DNA of 64,000 nt, taken from the NCBI RefSeq assembly GCF_034048115.1, contig NZ_CP139145.1:2170001-2234000 (forward strand), in the 5' to 3' direction. The position numbers were made by a program, and so were the translations under genes. Position 1 is the first letter of the stretch. Every line of letters starts with the position of its first letter. A model generated the notes under the pieces. That model did not search any database and had not been told where the DNA came from. It saw only the letters and a list, made by a program, of their open reading frames with translations. Below are positions 39,402 to 47,866 of this stretch, piece after piece. Origin of the DNA: Pseudarthrobacter sp. IC2-21. GTDB lineage: Bacteria > Actinomycetota > Actinomycetes > Actinomycetales > Micrococcaceae.

Positions 39402-42080
39402 TTAGCGCCGGGAAATTGCGTCCACCACGGCCGCAAGGGCCGGGGCAATCTTGGTGGCGTCCGTACCGCCGCCCTGGGCGACGTCGTCCTTGCCGCCGCC
39501 GCCGCCTCCGAGGATGCCGGCCGCAACCCGCACCAGGGCTCCGGCTTTCACGCCGGCTTCCCGGGCGGCCTCGTTGGTGGCCACCAGGATCATGGGGCGG
39601 CCGTTGCTGACGCCGGCCACGGCCACGGTGGAGGCTTCGGAGCCCAGACGGTTGCGCAGGTCAAGGGCAAGGTTGCGGACATCATCGGCACCACCGATCT
39701 GGCCGGCGTCGTGCGCGATGACCTTGATGCCGGCCGCGTCCCGGGCGGTGCCCACGAGGTTGGCGGCCGCCGCGGTGAGCTGTTCCTTGCGGAGCCGGTC
39801 CAGTTCCTTTTCCGTGGCTTTGAGCTTGTTCAGGGTGCTGGCAATCCTGTCGGCGAGCTGGCCGGACGGGACTTTGAGCATCTCGGTGAGCTCCGTGACC
39901 AGGGCACGCTCGGCCGCGAGGTGTCGGAAGGCGTCCATGCCCACGAAGGCTTCGACGCGGCGGTTTCCTGAGCCGACTGACTGTTCGCCCAGCAGCGACA
40001 GGCTGCCGATCAAGGACGTGTTGGAAACGTGTGTGCCGCCGCACAGTTCACGGGACCACGCGCCGTCGATCTCCACAACGCGCACTTCGCTGCCGTAGTT
40101 TTCCCCGAACAGCGCCATGGCACCGAGTGCTTTGGCTTCAGCCAGGGCCATCACCTTGGTGTCCACGCGGAAGTTGTTACGGATGGCCAGGTTGGAAACC
40201 TCTTCGATTTCCGAGCGGGTGGCAGTGCTGAGGCCTTCGCCCCAGGCAAAGTCAAAGCGCAGGTAGCCGGCCTTGTTGAAGGACCCCCGCTGGGTGGCCT
40301 GGGGGCCCAGGATCTGGTGCAGGGCGGCATGCACAATGTGCGTACCGGTGTGGGCCTGCTCGGCGGCATGGCGGCGTTCACGGTCGACGGCGGCGCGCAC
40401 CAGCGCATCGGAGGAAATCTCGCCCTCACGCACGATGGCCTTGTGCACGCTCAGGCCCTTGACCGGGCGCTGCACGTCGAGCACCTCGACAACGAAGCCG
40501 TCGCCGGTGATGAGGCCGGTGTCGGCGGACTGGCCGCCGGCTTCGGCGTAGAAGGGCGTCTCGTTGAGGACGAGTTCAATCTCGTCACCGGTCGCGGCGT
40601 GGGCTACACGCTGGCCGCCGCTGAGGAGTCCCCGGACGCGGGATTCGCCGTCGAGTTCGTCGTACCCGGTAAAGACGGTTTCGCCTTCGCCCAGCATCTC
40701 CTGGTAGGCGCTGAGATCGGCGTGGCCGCCCTTCTTGCCCTTGGCATCGGCCTGGGCGCGCTGGCGCTGTTCGAGCATGAGGGCGCGGAAACCGGCCTCG
40801 TCCACCTTGAGCCCGGCTTCCTCTGCCATCTCCAGGGTGAGGTCGATCGGGAAGCCGTACGTGTCGTGCAGCGCGAAGGCATCGGCCCCGGACAGCGGTG
40901 CGCCGGCGGCTTTGGATACCGTCACGGCATCCTCAAGACGGGCCGTACCCGAAGCGATGGTGCGCAGGAAGGCCCGCTCTTCGGCGTAGGCGATCCGGCT
41001 GATGCGTTCGAAGTCCGTCTCCACAATCGGGTAGACGCCCTTCATGGCATCGCGTGAGGCGGGCAGCAGGTCCGGGAGGCAGGCCTTTTCGACGCCGAGC
41101 AGGCGCATCGAGCGCACTGCACGCCTGATGAGGCGGCGCAGGACGTAGCCGCGGCCTTCGTTCGAGGGCGTCACGCCGTCGGCGATCAGCATCAGGGCGG
41201 AGCGGATATGGTCGGCCACCACCCGCATGCGGACATCGTCGGTGTGGTGCGGGTCGTCAGCGGATTCGGCGGAGGTGTACTCCCGGCCGGACAGCTCGGC
41301 TGCCTTGTCGATCACGGGCCGGACCTGGTCCGTCTCGTACATGTTCTCGACGCCCTGCAGGATCATGGCAAGGCGTTCCATGCCCAGGCCGGTGTCGATG
41401 TTCTTCTTGGGCAGTTCCCCGACGATGTCGAAGTCGTCCTTGGAACGGACGTTGTCGATCTGGTACTGCATAAAGACGAGGTTCCAGATTTCGACGTAGC
41501 GGTTCTCGTCAGCGAGCGGGCCGCCTTCGGCGCCGTACGCGGGGCCGCGGTCGTAGTAAATTTCCGAGCAGGGGCCGGCGGGGCCGGGCTGGCCGGTGTG
41601 CCAGTAGTTGTCAGCCTTGCCCATCCGCTGGATCCGTTCGGCGGGGACGCCGGTGTTCTTCAGCCACAGGTCCCGGGCTTCGTCGTCTTCCTGGTAGACG
41701 GTCACCCACAGGAGTTCCGGCGGCAGGCCGTACCCGCCGTCGTCAACGCTCGTGGTGAGCAGTTCCCAGGCGAACTTGATGGCGTCTTCCTTGAAGTAAT
41801 CGCCGAACGAGAAGTTGCCGCACATCTGGAAGAAGGTGCCGTGCCGGGCAGTTTTGCCCACTTCTTCAATGTCGCCGGTGCGGATGCACTTCTGGATGCT
41901 GGTGGCCCGGGAGAACGGGGCCTCTTCACGGGCGGTCAGGTAAGGGATGAACGGGACCATCCCGGCCACGGTGAACAGCAGGGAGGGGTCGCTGGAGACC
42001 AGGGAGGCGGACGGCACCGCGGTGTGCCCCTTGCTGACAAAAAAGTCGATCCAGCGCTTAGTGATCTCCTGCGACTTCAT
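39402..42080 (-). CDS. alaS: Alanyl-tRNA synthetase (892 aa)
   Basis: A class II synthetase charging tRNA-Ala. The catalytic domain starts MKSQEITKRWIDFFVSKGHT and continues through FTVAGMVPFIPYL. The editing domain shows the zinc motif HTGTH and CGGTHV, and the C-Ala domain closes with the Gly-rich GILGGGGGGKDDVAQGGG. The ATG at 42080 opens the family sequence; the longer frame has no support. Only a weak GAAGGG precedes it at distance. Confidence 0.97.
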   Translation of the reverse strand: MKSQEITKRWIDFFVSKGHTAVPSASLVSSDPSLLFTVAGMVPFIPYLTAREEAPFSRATSIQKCIRTGDIEEVGKTARHGTFFQMCGNFSFGDYFKEDAIKFAWELLTTSVDDGGYGLPPELLWVTVYQEDDEARDLWLKNTGVPAERIQRMGKADNYWHTGQPGPAGPCSEIYYDRGPAYGAEGGPLADENRYVEIWNLVFMQYQIDNVRSKDDFDIVGELPKKNIDTGLGMERLAMILQGVENMYETDQVRPVIDKAAELSGREYTSAESADDPHHTDDVRMRVVADHIRSALMLIADGVTPSNEGRGYVLRRLIRRAVRSMRLLGVEKACLPDLLPASRDAMKGVYPIVETDFERISRIAYAEERAFLRTIASGTARLEDAVTVSKAAGAPLSGADAFALHDTYGFPIDLTLEMAEEAGLKVDEAGFRALMLEQRQRAQADAKGKKGGHADLSAYQEMLGEGETVFTGYDELDGESRVRGLLSGGQRVAHAATGDEIELVLNETPFYAEAGGQSADTGLITGDGFVVEVLDVQRPVKGLSVHKAIVREGEISSDALVRAAVDRERRHAAEQAHTGTHIVHAALHQILGPQATQRGSFNKAGYLRFDFAWGEGLSTATRSEIEEVSNLAIRNNFRVDTKVMALAEAKALGAMALFGENYGSEVRVVEIDGAWSRELCGGTHVSNTSLIGSLSLLGEQSVGSGNRRVEAFVGMDAFRHLAAERALVTELTEMLKVPSGQLADRIASTLNKLKATEKELDRLRKEQLTAAAANLVGTARDAAGIKVIAHDAGQIGGADDVRNLALDLRNRLGSEASTVAVAGVSNGRPMILVATNEAAREAGVKAGALVRVAAGILGGGGGGKDDVAQGGGTDATKIAPALAAVVDAISRR

Positions 42081-42197
42081 GAGCTGATTACATACCCTTC
42101 TTGGGTCACGCGTTTGGGGGGCGTGACGGTTTGATACAGGCAGCAGTCCGGGCAAGCCGCAACCGCTGGGTTAATTCTCTCGCGTTTTGCCGGCTGG

Positions 42198-42443
42198 TTA
42201 GTGCCGGGCCGGAACCTGCGGTGAAACGCCCGGGGATTCAACGCCGAGTGCGGTGCGAAGGTCCGCTTCCCGCTCATGCATGCCGGAGCGGACAGCGTCG
42301 GCAAAGTCGTACAGGCCGTCGGCGAGCCGGCCCACGGCACGGTTCAGGCCCTCAGGCCCCAGGTTTGATTGGGCTTCAGTGAGTTTTCGGAAAGCGATGA
42401 CGCCGATCGCGACGCCGATTCCCATCCAGACAAATCGTTTCAT
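42198..42443 (-). CDS. Small envelope-associated protein (DUF6167-like, 81 aa)
   Basis: A short N-terminal hydrophobic stretch (FVWMGIGVAIGVIAF, residues 4-18) is followed by a soluble helical part (GLNRAVGRLADGLYDFADAVRSGMHEREADLR). It sits between alaS and a DUF948 protein, as in many actinobacteria, where such pairs are called DUF6167 and DUF948. The function is not known. The ATG lies 18 bases after the DUF948 stop, so the two are probably co-transcribed. Confidence 0.8.
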   Translation of the reverse strand: MKRFVWMGIGVAIGVIAFRKLTEAQSNLGPEGLNRAVGRLADGLYDFADAVRSGMHEREADLRTALGVESPGVSPQVPARH

Positions 42444-42461
42444 GTTCTGTTCTTCCGGTGA

Positions 42462-42836
42462 CTAGCGGCTGCGGCGGCCGGCCGCGGGCTTCTTGCGGTT
42501 GGCAAGGGCAGTGCGGACTCCGTAGCTGAAGGCTGCCACCTTGATCAGTGGTGAGCCCACTGTTGCGGCAACGAGGGAGGACAGCGCGGAGAGGTTCGCG
42601 GAAGCGTCCGAAACGTTGGAGGCGATGCCGTCCACTTTCTTCAGCTGCTGGTTGGTCGTGGTCACCGTGGCGGTGACTTCGTCCATCAGGGGCGTGGCGC
42701 CGTCGCTGATGGATCGGATGGACGTCCGGATTTCCTCCAGGACGCTGCCCAGCTTCAGGATGGGTACCGCGAGCAGCAGCACCAGGAGCGCAAACACTCC
42801 GGCTGCGATCAGGCCGGCAATATCGCCACCAGACAT
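42462..42836 (-). CDS. DUF948-domain membrane protein (124 aa)
   Basis: An N-terminal membrane span (IAGLIAAGVFALLVLLLAVPIL, about 6-27) is followed by a helical, coiled-coil-like region (LEEIRTSIRSISDGATPLMDEVTATVTTTNQQLKK, by its start LEEIRTSIRS) and a basic end. This is the DUF948 pattern, known near alaS in Gram-positive bacteria. AAGGAG lies ten bases before the ATG. Role unknown, perhaps in envelope stress. Confidence 0.82.
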   Translation of the reverse strand: MSGGDIAGLIAAGVFALLVLLLAVPILKLGSVLEEIRTSIRSISDGATPLMDEVTATVTTTNQQLKKVDGIASNVSDASANLSALSSLVAATVGSPLIKVAAFSYGVRTALANRKKPAAGRRSR

Positions 42837-42930
42837 AGACGTTCATCTCCTTGAAACTGACGTGGATCTCTTCCCATCGCGCACGCTGTCTTCATGCGTT
42901 CCGCAGATGTCCCCCAAGTACCTTACATAC

Positions 42931-42964
42931 AAAGAAGCCCGTGGCGCTTGCCACGGGCTTCTTT
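42931..42964 (-). terminator. Rho-independent terminator after rpsD
   Basis: A perfect 15-bp stem (AAAGAAGCCCGTGGC at 42931-42945, complement at 42950-42964) with a 4-base loop lies 17 bases after the rpsD stop on the minus strand. The run TTCTTTGTATGT follows. It separates rpsD from the DUF948 gene. Confidence 0.85.
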
Positions 42965-42981
42965 GGATACGCTGCTGGGAT

Positions 42982-43608
42982 TTAGCGTGCGTAGAATTCG
43001 ACGACGAGCTGCTCTTCGCAGGTTACGGGAACCTCGGAGCGCTTCGGGCGGCGAACCAGGCGTGCCTGCAGGGCGTCAAGCTTGACGTCCAGGTAGGCCG
43101 GGACCTGGGGCAGGACGTCGCGGTGCGCGCCGGCCGCTGCAACCTGAAGCGGAACCATGGTTTCGCTGCGGCTGTGAACGTGGACCAGCTGGCCCTCACC
43201 AACGCGGAAGGACGGGCGGTCAACGCGGATGCCGTCAACCATGATGTGGCGGTGCACAACGAGCTGGCGGGCCTGGGCGATGGTGCGGGCGAAGCCTGCA
43301 CGCAGCACGAGGGCATCGAGACGCATTTCGAGCAGTTCGATCAGGTTTTCACCGGTCAGGCCCTTGGTGCGGCGTGCTTCTTCGAAGGCACGGGTCATCT
43401 GGGCTTCACGGATGCCGTACTGGGCGCGCAGACGCTGCTTTTCGCGCAGACGTACGGCGTAGTCGGAGTCCTGCTTCTTGCGGGCACGGCCATGCTCACC
43501 GGGGCCGTACGGGCGGCGCTCCATGTACTTGGCGGCCTTGGGGGTCAGAGCGATGCCGAGTGCACGCGAGAGGCGTGCTGTACGGCGAGCACGAGTGTTG
43601 TTAGCCAC
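42982..43608 (-). CDS. rpsD: 30S ribosomal protein S4 (208 aa)
   Basis: S4 nucleates assembly of the 30S subunit. The sequence starts MANNTRARRTARLSRALGI, has RRPYGPGEHGRARKK and the S4 RNA-binding domain MRLDALVLRAGFARTIAQARQLVVHRHI (seen by its core GFARTIAQARQLV), and ends PVTCEEQLVVEFYAR. The N-terminal zinc Cys residues are absent, the C-minus form common in actinobacteria. The GTG start has GGAAGGA upstream. The 230-base gap before it shows only a short repeat (CAGTA-AA-TACTG at 43719-43730). Confidence 0.97.
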   Translation of the reverse strand: MANNTRARRTARLSRALGIALTPKAAKYMERRPYGPGEHGRARKKQDSDYAVRLREKQRLRAQYGIREAQMTRAFEEARRTKGLTGENLIELLEMRLDALVLRAGFARTIAQARQLVVHRHIMVDGIRVDRPSFRVGEGQLVHVHSRSETMVPLQVAAAGAHRDVLPQVPAYLDVKLDALQARLVRRPKRSEVPVTCEEQLVVEFYAR

Positions 43609-43838
43609 TTGTGTCCTTCCAATATCTGCGGTGTGTCAGTGTTACTGGCCTCCACGATGGAGAGCATCGGCCAACCGCTGCCTTTTGCTACTGGGCACAG
43701 TGCTACCCCGACAGAAATCAGTAAATACTGGAAAATGTTGGGGATTGCGTCCGTGCCTTGCCAGACAACGAACCATCTTAGCAGGATTCCCCTGCATTCC
43801 CGTACCCGGCCGGCACGGGCCTGCCCGGTCCTGCCGGC

Positions 43839-45257
43839 TCAGCCGCCGCGGATAATCTTCCGCAGCCGCTCCAGGCGAACGGAAATATCCCGCTCCGCGC
43901 CGTTGCCGGTGGGTTCGTAGTAGTCCCGGCCCACCAGATCGTCCGGCGGGTACTGCTGGGTGGCCACAGCATGCGGCGCATCGTGGGCGTATTTGTAGCC
44001 CTTGCCGTGCCCGAGCTGCTTTGAACCCGGGTAGTGCGCGTCGCGCAGGTGTGCCGGGATGCCGTTGCCCAGGCCTGCCCGGACGTCTGCGATGGCCTTG
44101 TTGATGCCCAGGTAGGCGGCGTTGGACTTCGGCGCGGTGGCCAGATGCACCACCGCTTCGGCCAGGACAATCCGGCCTTCGGGCATACCGATGAGCTGCA
44201 CCGCCTGGGCTGCGGCTACGGCGGTCTGCAACGCCGTCGGGTCTGCCATGCCCACGTCCTCAGCGGCGGAAATCACAATGCGCCTGGCAATGAACCGGGG
44301 GTCCTCCCCCGCCTCGAGCATCCTGGCGAGGTAGTGCAGAGCGGCATCCACGTCGGAGCCGCGGACGGACTTGATGAAGGCGCTGGCCACGTCGTAGTGC
44401 TGGTCTCCCGCCCGGTCATAGCGCACGGCGGCCACATCCAGGGCTCGTTCGGTGTGCTTGAGCTCAATGGATACGGGAGCGTCATCGCCGGCGTCGTCCG
44501 CATCACCGAATGCAACGCCGGAGGCTGCTTCCAAGGCAGTCAGGGCACGCCGGGCGTCGCCGCCGGACAGCCTGACGAGGTGGCCCAGCGCCTCCGCACT
44601 GAGCTCGACTTTCCCGTTCAGGCCCCGTTCGTCCGCGACAGCGCGTTGCAACAGCCCTTCGATGTCGGCGTCCGTCAATGGCTTCAGCGTCAGCAGCAGG
44701 GACCGGGACAGCAGCGGCGAGACCACCGAAAAGGAGGGGTTCTCCGTGGTGGCTGCCACCAGGACAACCCAGCGGTTCTCCACGCCGGGCAGGAGGGCAT
44801 CCTGCTGGGCCTTGTTGAAGCGGTGGATCTCGTCAAGGAACAGGACCGTGGTGGTCTTATACAGGTCGCGCGCTGTCAGGGCCTCATCCATCACCCGCCG
44901 CACATCCTTGACGCCGGCGGTGATCGCGGAGAGTTCCACGAACTTCCGGCCTTTGCCCTTGGCGATCACGTGGGCCAGCGTGGTTTTTCCTGTGCCCGGG
45001 GGTCCCCACAGGATCAGGGAGCTGGGCCCGGCGGGTCCTACGGCGTCAGTGCCGGCCGCGAGCTGCCGCAGCGGCGAGCCCTGGCCAAGGAGGTGCTGCT
45101 GACCAACCACGTCGTCAAGGGTGCGGGGCCGCATCCTGACAGCCAAGGGACTGCGCTGCGCCGCGCTCCGGCTCGCCCCGGGGCGGCCCGAGGACGAGGG
45201 CTCGCTACTGTCGTCGTCGTCGTCATTGCCGGGCCCCGGGCCGAAGAGATCATCCAC
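43839..45257 (-). CDS. rarA: Replication-associated recombination protein A, AAA+ ATPase (472 aa)
   Basis: This RarA/MgsA ATPase acts at stalled forks. It has Walker [12 protein letters not shown], Walker B with [18 protein letters not shown], sensor [12 protein letters not shown], and the C-terminal tetramer domain ending in [18 protein letters not shown]. The N-terminus has an acidic, disordered tail ([15 protein letters not shown]). The GTG start lies 58 bases from the divergent VLRF1-like gene. Confidence 0.94.
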   Translation of the reverse strand: MDDLFGPGPGNDDDDDSSEPSSSGRPGASRSAAQRSPLAVRMRPRTLDDVVGQQHLLGQGSPLRQLAAGTDAVGPAGPSSLILWGPPGTGKTTLAHVIAKGKGRKFVELSAITAGVKDVRRVMDEALTARDLYKTTTVLFLDEIHRFNKAQQDALLPGVENRWVVLVAATTENPSFSVVSPLLSRSLLLTLKPLTDADIEGLLQRAVADERGLNGKVELSAEALGHLVRLSGGDARRALTALEAASGVAFGDADDAGDDAPVSIELKHTERALDVAAVRYDRAGDQHYDVASAFIKSVRGSDVDAALHYLARMLEAGEDPRFIARRIVISAAEDVGMADPTALQTAVAAAQAVQLIGMPEGRIVLAEAVVHLATAPKSNAAYLGINKAIADVRAGLGNGIPAHLRDAHYPGSKQLGHGKGYKYAHDAPHAVATQQYPPDDLVGRDYYEPTGNGAERDISVRLERLRKIIRGG

Positions 45258-45315
45258 ATAGATAGGCTACTCATAGTTCAGCATCTCTTATCCGCACGCT
45301 CGCAAAGGGACCACC

Positions 45316-46011
45316 ATGACTGCACCCGGCCCAGATGGCGTCAGCCAGGCGGGATCGGCCCGCGCCGGTTCAGACCGCGCGGGTTCAGGCCGCGCGGCTT
45401 CGGTCAGGACCGCCTTTGTGCCGGCGGCCCGCCTCGTCGGGTGGACCGAGCGCTTTGGCGCCGCTCACGGCGGCTTCCGGATCAGGGATGACGACGACGG
45501 CGTGCGGCTTCTGGCGGCCGATGGCACCACAGCGCTGCTCCAGGCCCCCTGGCCTCCGGACGGACGACCCGGACGCGGCAGCGGACCCTTGGAGCGACTG
45601 GCCTCCATGGCCGGTCAGCCGCGGACGGCAGGACTGGTTCTGGTGCGGCGCGGAGGCTATGCGGTGGCGGTGGCGCGGGAGGGCGGCGTGGCGGCGTCCA
45701 AAACCGGATCCCGGTACGTGCAGGGCCGCCGCGCGAACCAGGCCGATGAGCTGGTGGAGAAGGTGGCGGTCCAGGCGGCGGCAATTTTCGGTGGCCACGC
45801 GATAGGGTACCTTGCCCCAGGCGGTGACCGGACCCTCGCCAACCTGGTGCTCGCGCACGCGGCGATGAAGCCCTATGCCGCGCTCCCCCGGCTGGCCTTC
45901 CTGGACGTGGCGGATCCCAACGGTTCAGTCCTGAGAAAGGCCGCTGCCGATATCTGCTCAGTGCGGATTCAGGTGACCGACGCCGCCGGTCAGGCAGTGT
46001 CCAGGTCCTAG
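45316..46011 (+). CDS. acVLRF1-type release-factor-like protein lacking the catalytic loop (231 aa)
   Basis: The core fits the actinobacterial VLRF1 family (Vms1-like release factor/peptidyl-tRNA hydrolase): LVLVRRGGYAVAVAREGGVAASKTGSRYVQG (seen by its core LVLVRRGGYAVAV), then RRANQADELVEKVA and FLDVADPNGSVLRKAA near the end. As I recall the family, a Gly-Gly-Trp-Ser-Gln-Gln loop lies between VQGR and RANQAD; here it is missing (residues 137-142 read GRRANQ). The N-terminus has a short Ala/Arg/Ser repeat (residues 13-29). AAAGGG precedes the ATG. If the loop is truly absent, the protein cannot hydrolyse peptidyl-tRNA by the expected route. Confidence 0.72.
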   Translation: MTAPGPDGVSQAGSARAGSDRAGSGRAASVRTAFVPAARLVGWTERFGAAHGGFRIRDDDDGVRLLAADGTTALLQAPWPPDGRPGRGSGPLERLASMAGQPRTAGLVLVRRGGYAVAVAREGGVAASKTGSRYVQGRRANQADELVEKVAVQAAAIFGGHAIGYLAPGGDRTLANLVLAHAAMKPYAALPRLAFLDVADPNGSVLRKAAADICSVRIQVTDAAGQAVSRS

Positions 46012-46050
46012 GTCCAGGTCCTAGGTCCAGGTCCTAGGTCCTAGGTCAGG
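45999..46050. repeat. 13-bp tandem repeat between convergent genes
   Basis: The unit GTCCAGGTCCTAG occurs three times in a row (45999-46011, 46012-46024, 46025-46037), then a half unit GTCCTAG (46038-46044) and a degenerate GTCAGG. The first unit holds the stop of the VLRF1-like gene and the last the stop of the dioxygenase gene. Each unit contains CCTAGG across its join, so both strands carry a stop codon. Confidence 0.9.
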
Positions 46051-46838
46051 GTCCAGGAGCGCTTCGACAGCCCGTACCAGAAGCCGTCGATTGCAGTCCG
46101 CGCCTTCAGTTCTCCGGAGCCGTAGGCTGCGCCGAGGGCAACGTACAGCGGAGCCCAGTGCTCGCTGCGCGGGTGCGCCTGGCGCGCGGCCGGAGCCTTG
46201 TTCAGAAAGTCCAGGATCGCATCCACATCACCGCGGGCCATGGCCTCCTCGGCCCAGTGGTCAAACTCGCTCGAGGCTGCCGGCGGAGCGCTGTCCGGGC
46301 CGCCGGCGGGGTTGAACCAGCGCAGGTTGTGCGTGGTGAAGCCGGACCCGACAATGAGGGTGCCGCGTTCGCGCAGCGGCGCCAACGACATTCCCAGGTT
46401 GAACAGGCCCTGCGGATCAAGTGTGGGCATGGACATCTGGACCACCGGGACATCTGCCTCGGGGAACAACTCCTTGAGCGGCACGTACGCACCGTGGTCC
46501 AGCCCCCGGCTCTCGTCGCGCTCAACGTGGTGGCCGTGACCGGCCACCAGCCGCTCCACCTCCGCCGCGAGCTCAGGCGCCTGCGGGGCGCGGTACTGGA
46601 CCTCGTAGTACTTTTGGGCGAATCCGCCGAAGTCATAAACCAGTCCGGGATCCCGCTGCGTCGCGCTGAGCGTCACGGGCGCATTTTCCCAGTGCGCGGA
46701 GATCATCAGGACGTCCTTGGGCTTACTGAACGTGCCGGACCAATCGTGCAACTGCCGGGTCCAGGTGGCGTCGTCGGCAAGCGGCGGCGCGCCGTGGCTG
46801 AGGAAGAGAACCGGGGGCTGGCCAAGTGTTTGTGTCAT
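46041..46838 (-). CDS. DODA-type extradiol dioxygenase (265 aa)
   Basis: The protein belongs to the LigB/YgiD family (4,5-DOPA dioxygenase extradiol). The metal and catalytic His residues are visible: His15 in FLSHGAPP, His49 in ISAHWE, the His in LDHGAYVPL, TTHNLRWF and SEHWAPLYVALGA. YgiD opens DOPA or a related catechol. The natural substrate here is unknown. The start ATG lies just after a clear promoter and appears leaderless. It converges on the VLRF1-like gene over a 13-bp tandem repeat. Confidence 0.88.
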   Translation of the reverse strand: MTQTLGQPPVLFLSHGAPPLADDATWTRQLHDWSGTFSKPKDVLMISAHWENAPVTLSATQRDPGLVYDFGGFAQKYYEVQYRAPQAPELAAEVERLVAGHGHHVERDESRGLDHGAYVPLKELFPEADVPVVQMSMPTLDPQGLFNLGMSLAPLRERGTLIVGSGFTTHNLRWFNPAGGPDSAPPAASSEFDHWAEEAMARGDVDAILDFLNKAPAARQAHPRSEHWAPLYVALGAAYGSGELKARTAIDGFWYGLSKRSWTLT

Positions 46839-46844
46839 GGCTTC

Positions 46845-46873
46845 ATACTAACCGGTTTTCATTGAAGCTTCAA
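46845..46873 (-). promoter_or_regulatory. Promoter and palindromic operator of the dioxygenase gene
   Basis: On the minus strand TTGAAG (46868-46873), a 17-base spacer and TAGTAT (46845-46850) form a good promoter. The -10 lies six bases before the ATG, so the message would start at or near the first codon. The 12-bp perfect palindrome TTGAAGCTTCAA (46862-46873) covers the -35 and looks like a repressor site. Confidence 0.5.
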
Positions 46874-46908
46874 GTATGGGTGCTGGACGGAAGGACGGCG
46901 GCTGGAGC

Positions 46909-47790
46909 TCAGCAGCCGGTCAGATGCCGTTTCGGGCGGTCCTGCCGGTAGTGGTAGCGGGCCGCTTCGCTGAATCCTGCGGCGGCGTAGAGCTGCCGGG
47001 CCGGCTGGTTCGCGGCAGTGACCAGAAGCCAGTACCCTGTCAGCCGGCGTGCAGCGCCTTCACCCAAGAGGGCCAGCAGGACCTGACGGGCGTAGCCCCG
47101 CCGCCGGGCATCCGGGCGGGTGGCCATGCCGTACAGCCCTCCCCGGGCCACTGCCTCGCCGCCGGTGCCGGCTCCCCCGCCGCCCGGGTGAGCAGGCGGA
47201 AGGGCGAGGCGGCCGACGGCGGCGGGCCGGCCGTCGTCGGATCTGACCAGCGCGTACACCGACGGGCAGCCGGTCAGTATCGTGCGTGCGGTGGCGAGCT
47301 CCGCAGCACCGCCCCTGCCGTCCACCTGCCACCACAGGTCCAGCCACTCCGAAGACGGCGCGGCGGAGAGTTCGACGCCGGGTTCTGGCTTGAGCGGTCC
47401 GGGCTTAAGCGGTTCCGGTGCAGACGGATCGGGCACCGCGCTGCCTGCCGCCCCTTGCCCAGTCCCGGCTGCCAGCGTCATGACAAGTGTTTCGGACTGC
47501 CGGGTGAAGCCTTCCGCATCCAGGAGCGCATGCAGTCCTGCGGAGCGGGGGTCGTCGAAAAGCTGGAAGATCAGCGGCAGCCGCCGGTCCCGGTACCATT
47601 GCCGGGCCAGCCGCAACGCCGCAAGCTGAGCGTGCTGATCATCTCCGGGGACACGCGGCCACACTGAGTTGGCCCGCTGCGTCACGCCGGAGGCTGCCCG
47701 CAGTACCCAGCCGTCGGCGTCCCCGCGGTCAGGAGCCGGCCAGGCGGCATCCATCAACAGCTCGAGGTCCTGCAGTGCAGGAGCTCCCAT
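46909..47790 (-). CDS. GNAT-family N-acetyltransferase (293 aa)
   Basis: The C-terminal half is a GNAT domain: GLYGMATRPDARRRGYARQVLLALL holds the acetyl-CoA loop (ARRRGYA), and LLVTAANQPARQLYAAAGF follows. The N-terminal half (1-140) looks like a degenerate second GNAT copy (MDAAWPAPDRGDADGWVLRA). A Pro/Leu-rich linker lies between (PSAPEPLKPGPLKPEP). The ATG at 47790 is preferred because GAAGGG lies upstream; a GTG six codons earlier is possible. Substrate unknown. A strong hairpin lies between it and aspS. Confidence 0.83.
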   Translation of the reverse strand: MGAPALQDLELLMDAAWPAPDRGDADGWVLRAASGVTQRANSVWPRVPGDDQHAQLAALRLARQWYRDRRLPLIFQLFDDPRSAGLHALLDAEGFTRQSETLVMTLAAGTGQGAAGSAVPDPSAPEPLKPGPLKPEPGVELSAAPSSEWLDLWWQVDGRGGAAELATARTILTGCPSVYALVRSDDGRPAAVGRLALPPAHPGGGGAGTGGEAVARGGLYGMATRPDARRRGYARQVLLALLGEGAARRLTGYWLLVTAANQPARQLYAAAGFSEAARYHYRQDRPKRHLTGC

Positions 47791-47815
47791 GGCGAACCAC
47801 CCTTCCACAGCGAAA

Positions 47816-47856
47816 GGCTCCCCGGAATGAACTGGACCAGTTCATTCCGGGGAGCC
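47816..47856 (-). terminator. Strong terminator hairpin after aspS
   Basis: A 20-bp perfect inverted repeat (left arm 47816-47835, right arm 47837-47856, starting GGCTCCCCGG and ending CCGGGGAGCC) lies eleven bases after the aspS stop. TTTC follows on the minus strand. The single unpaired central base means the hairpin would form with a slightly larger loop. Confidence 0.8.
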
Positions 47857-47866
47857 TCTCCGACAT

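Noticed and set aside
43609..43838. S4 autoregulatory leader structure upstream of rpsD
   Set aside because: No stable pseudoknot-like fold could be traced by eye; only a short CAGTA/TACTG repeat was found.
45999..46050. CRISPR-like array
   Set aside because: Units are only 13 bp and directly joined, with no spacers and no cas genes.
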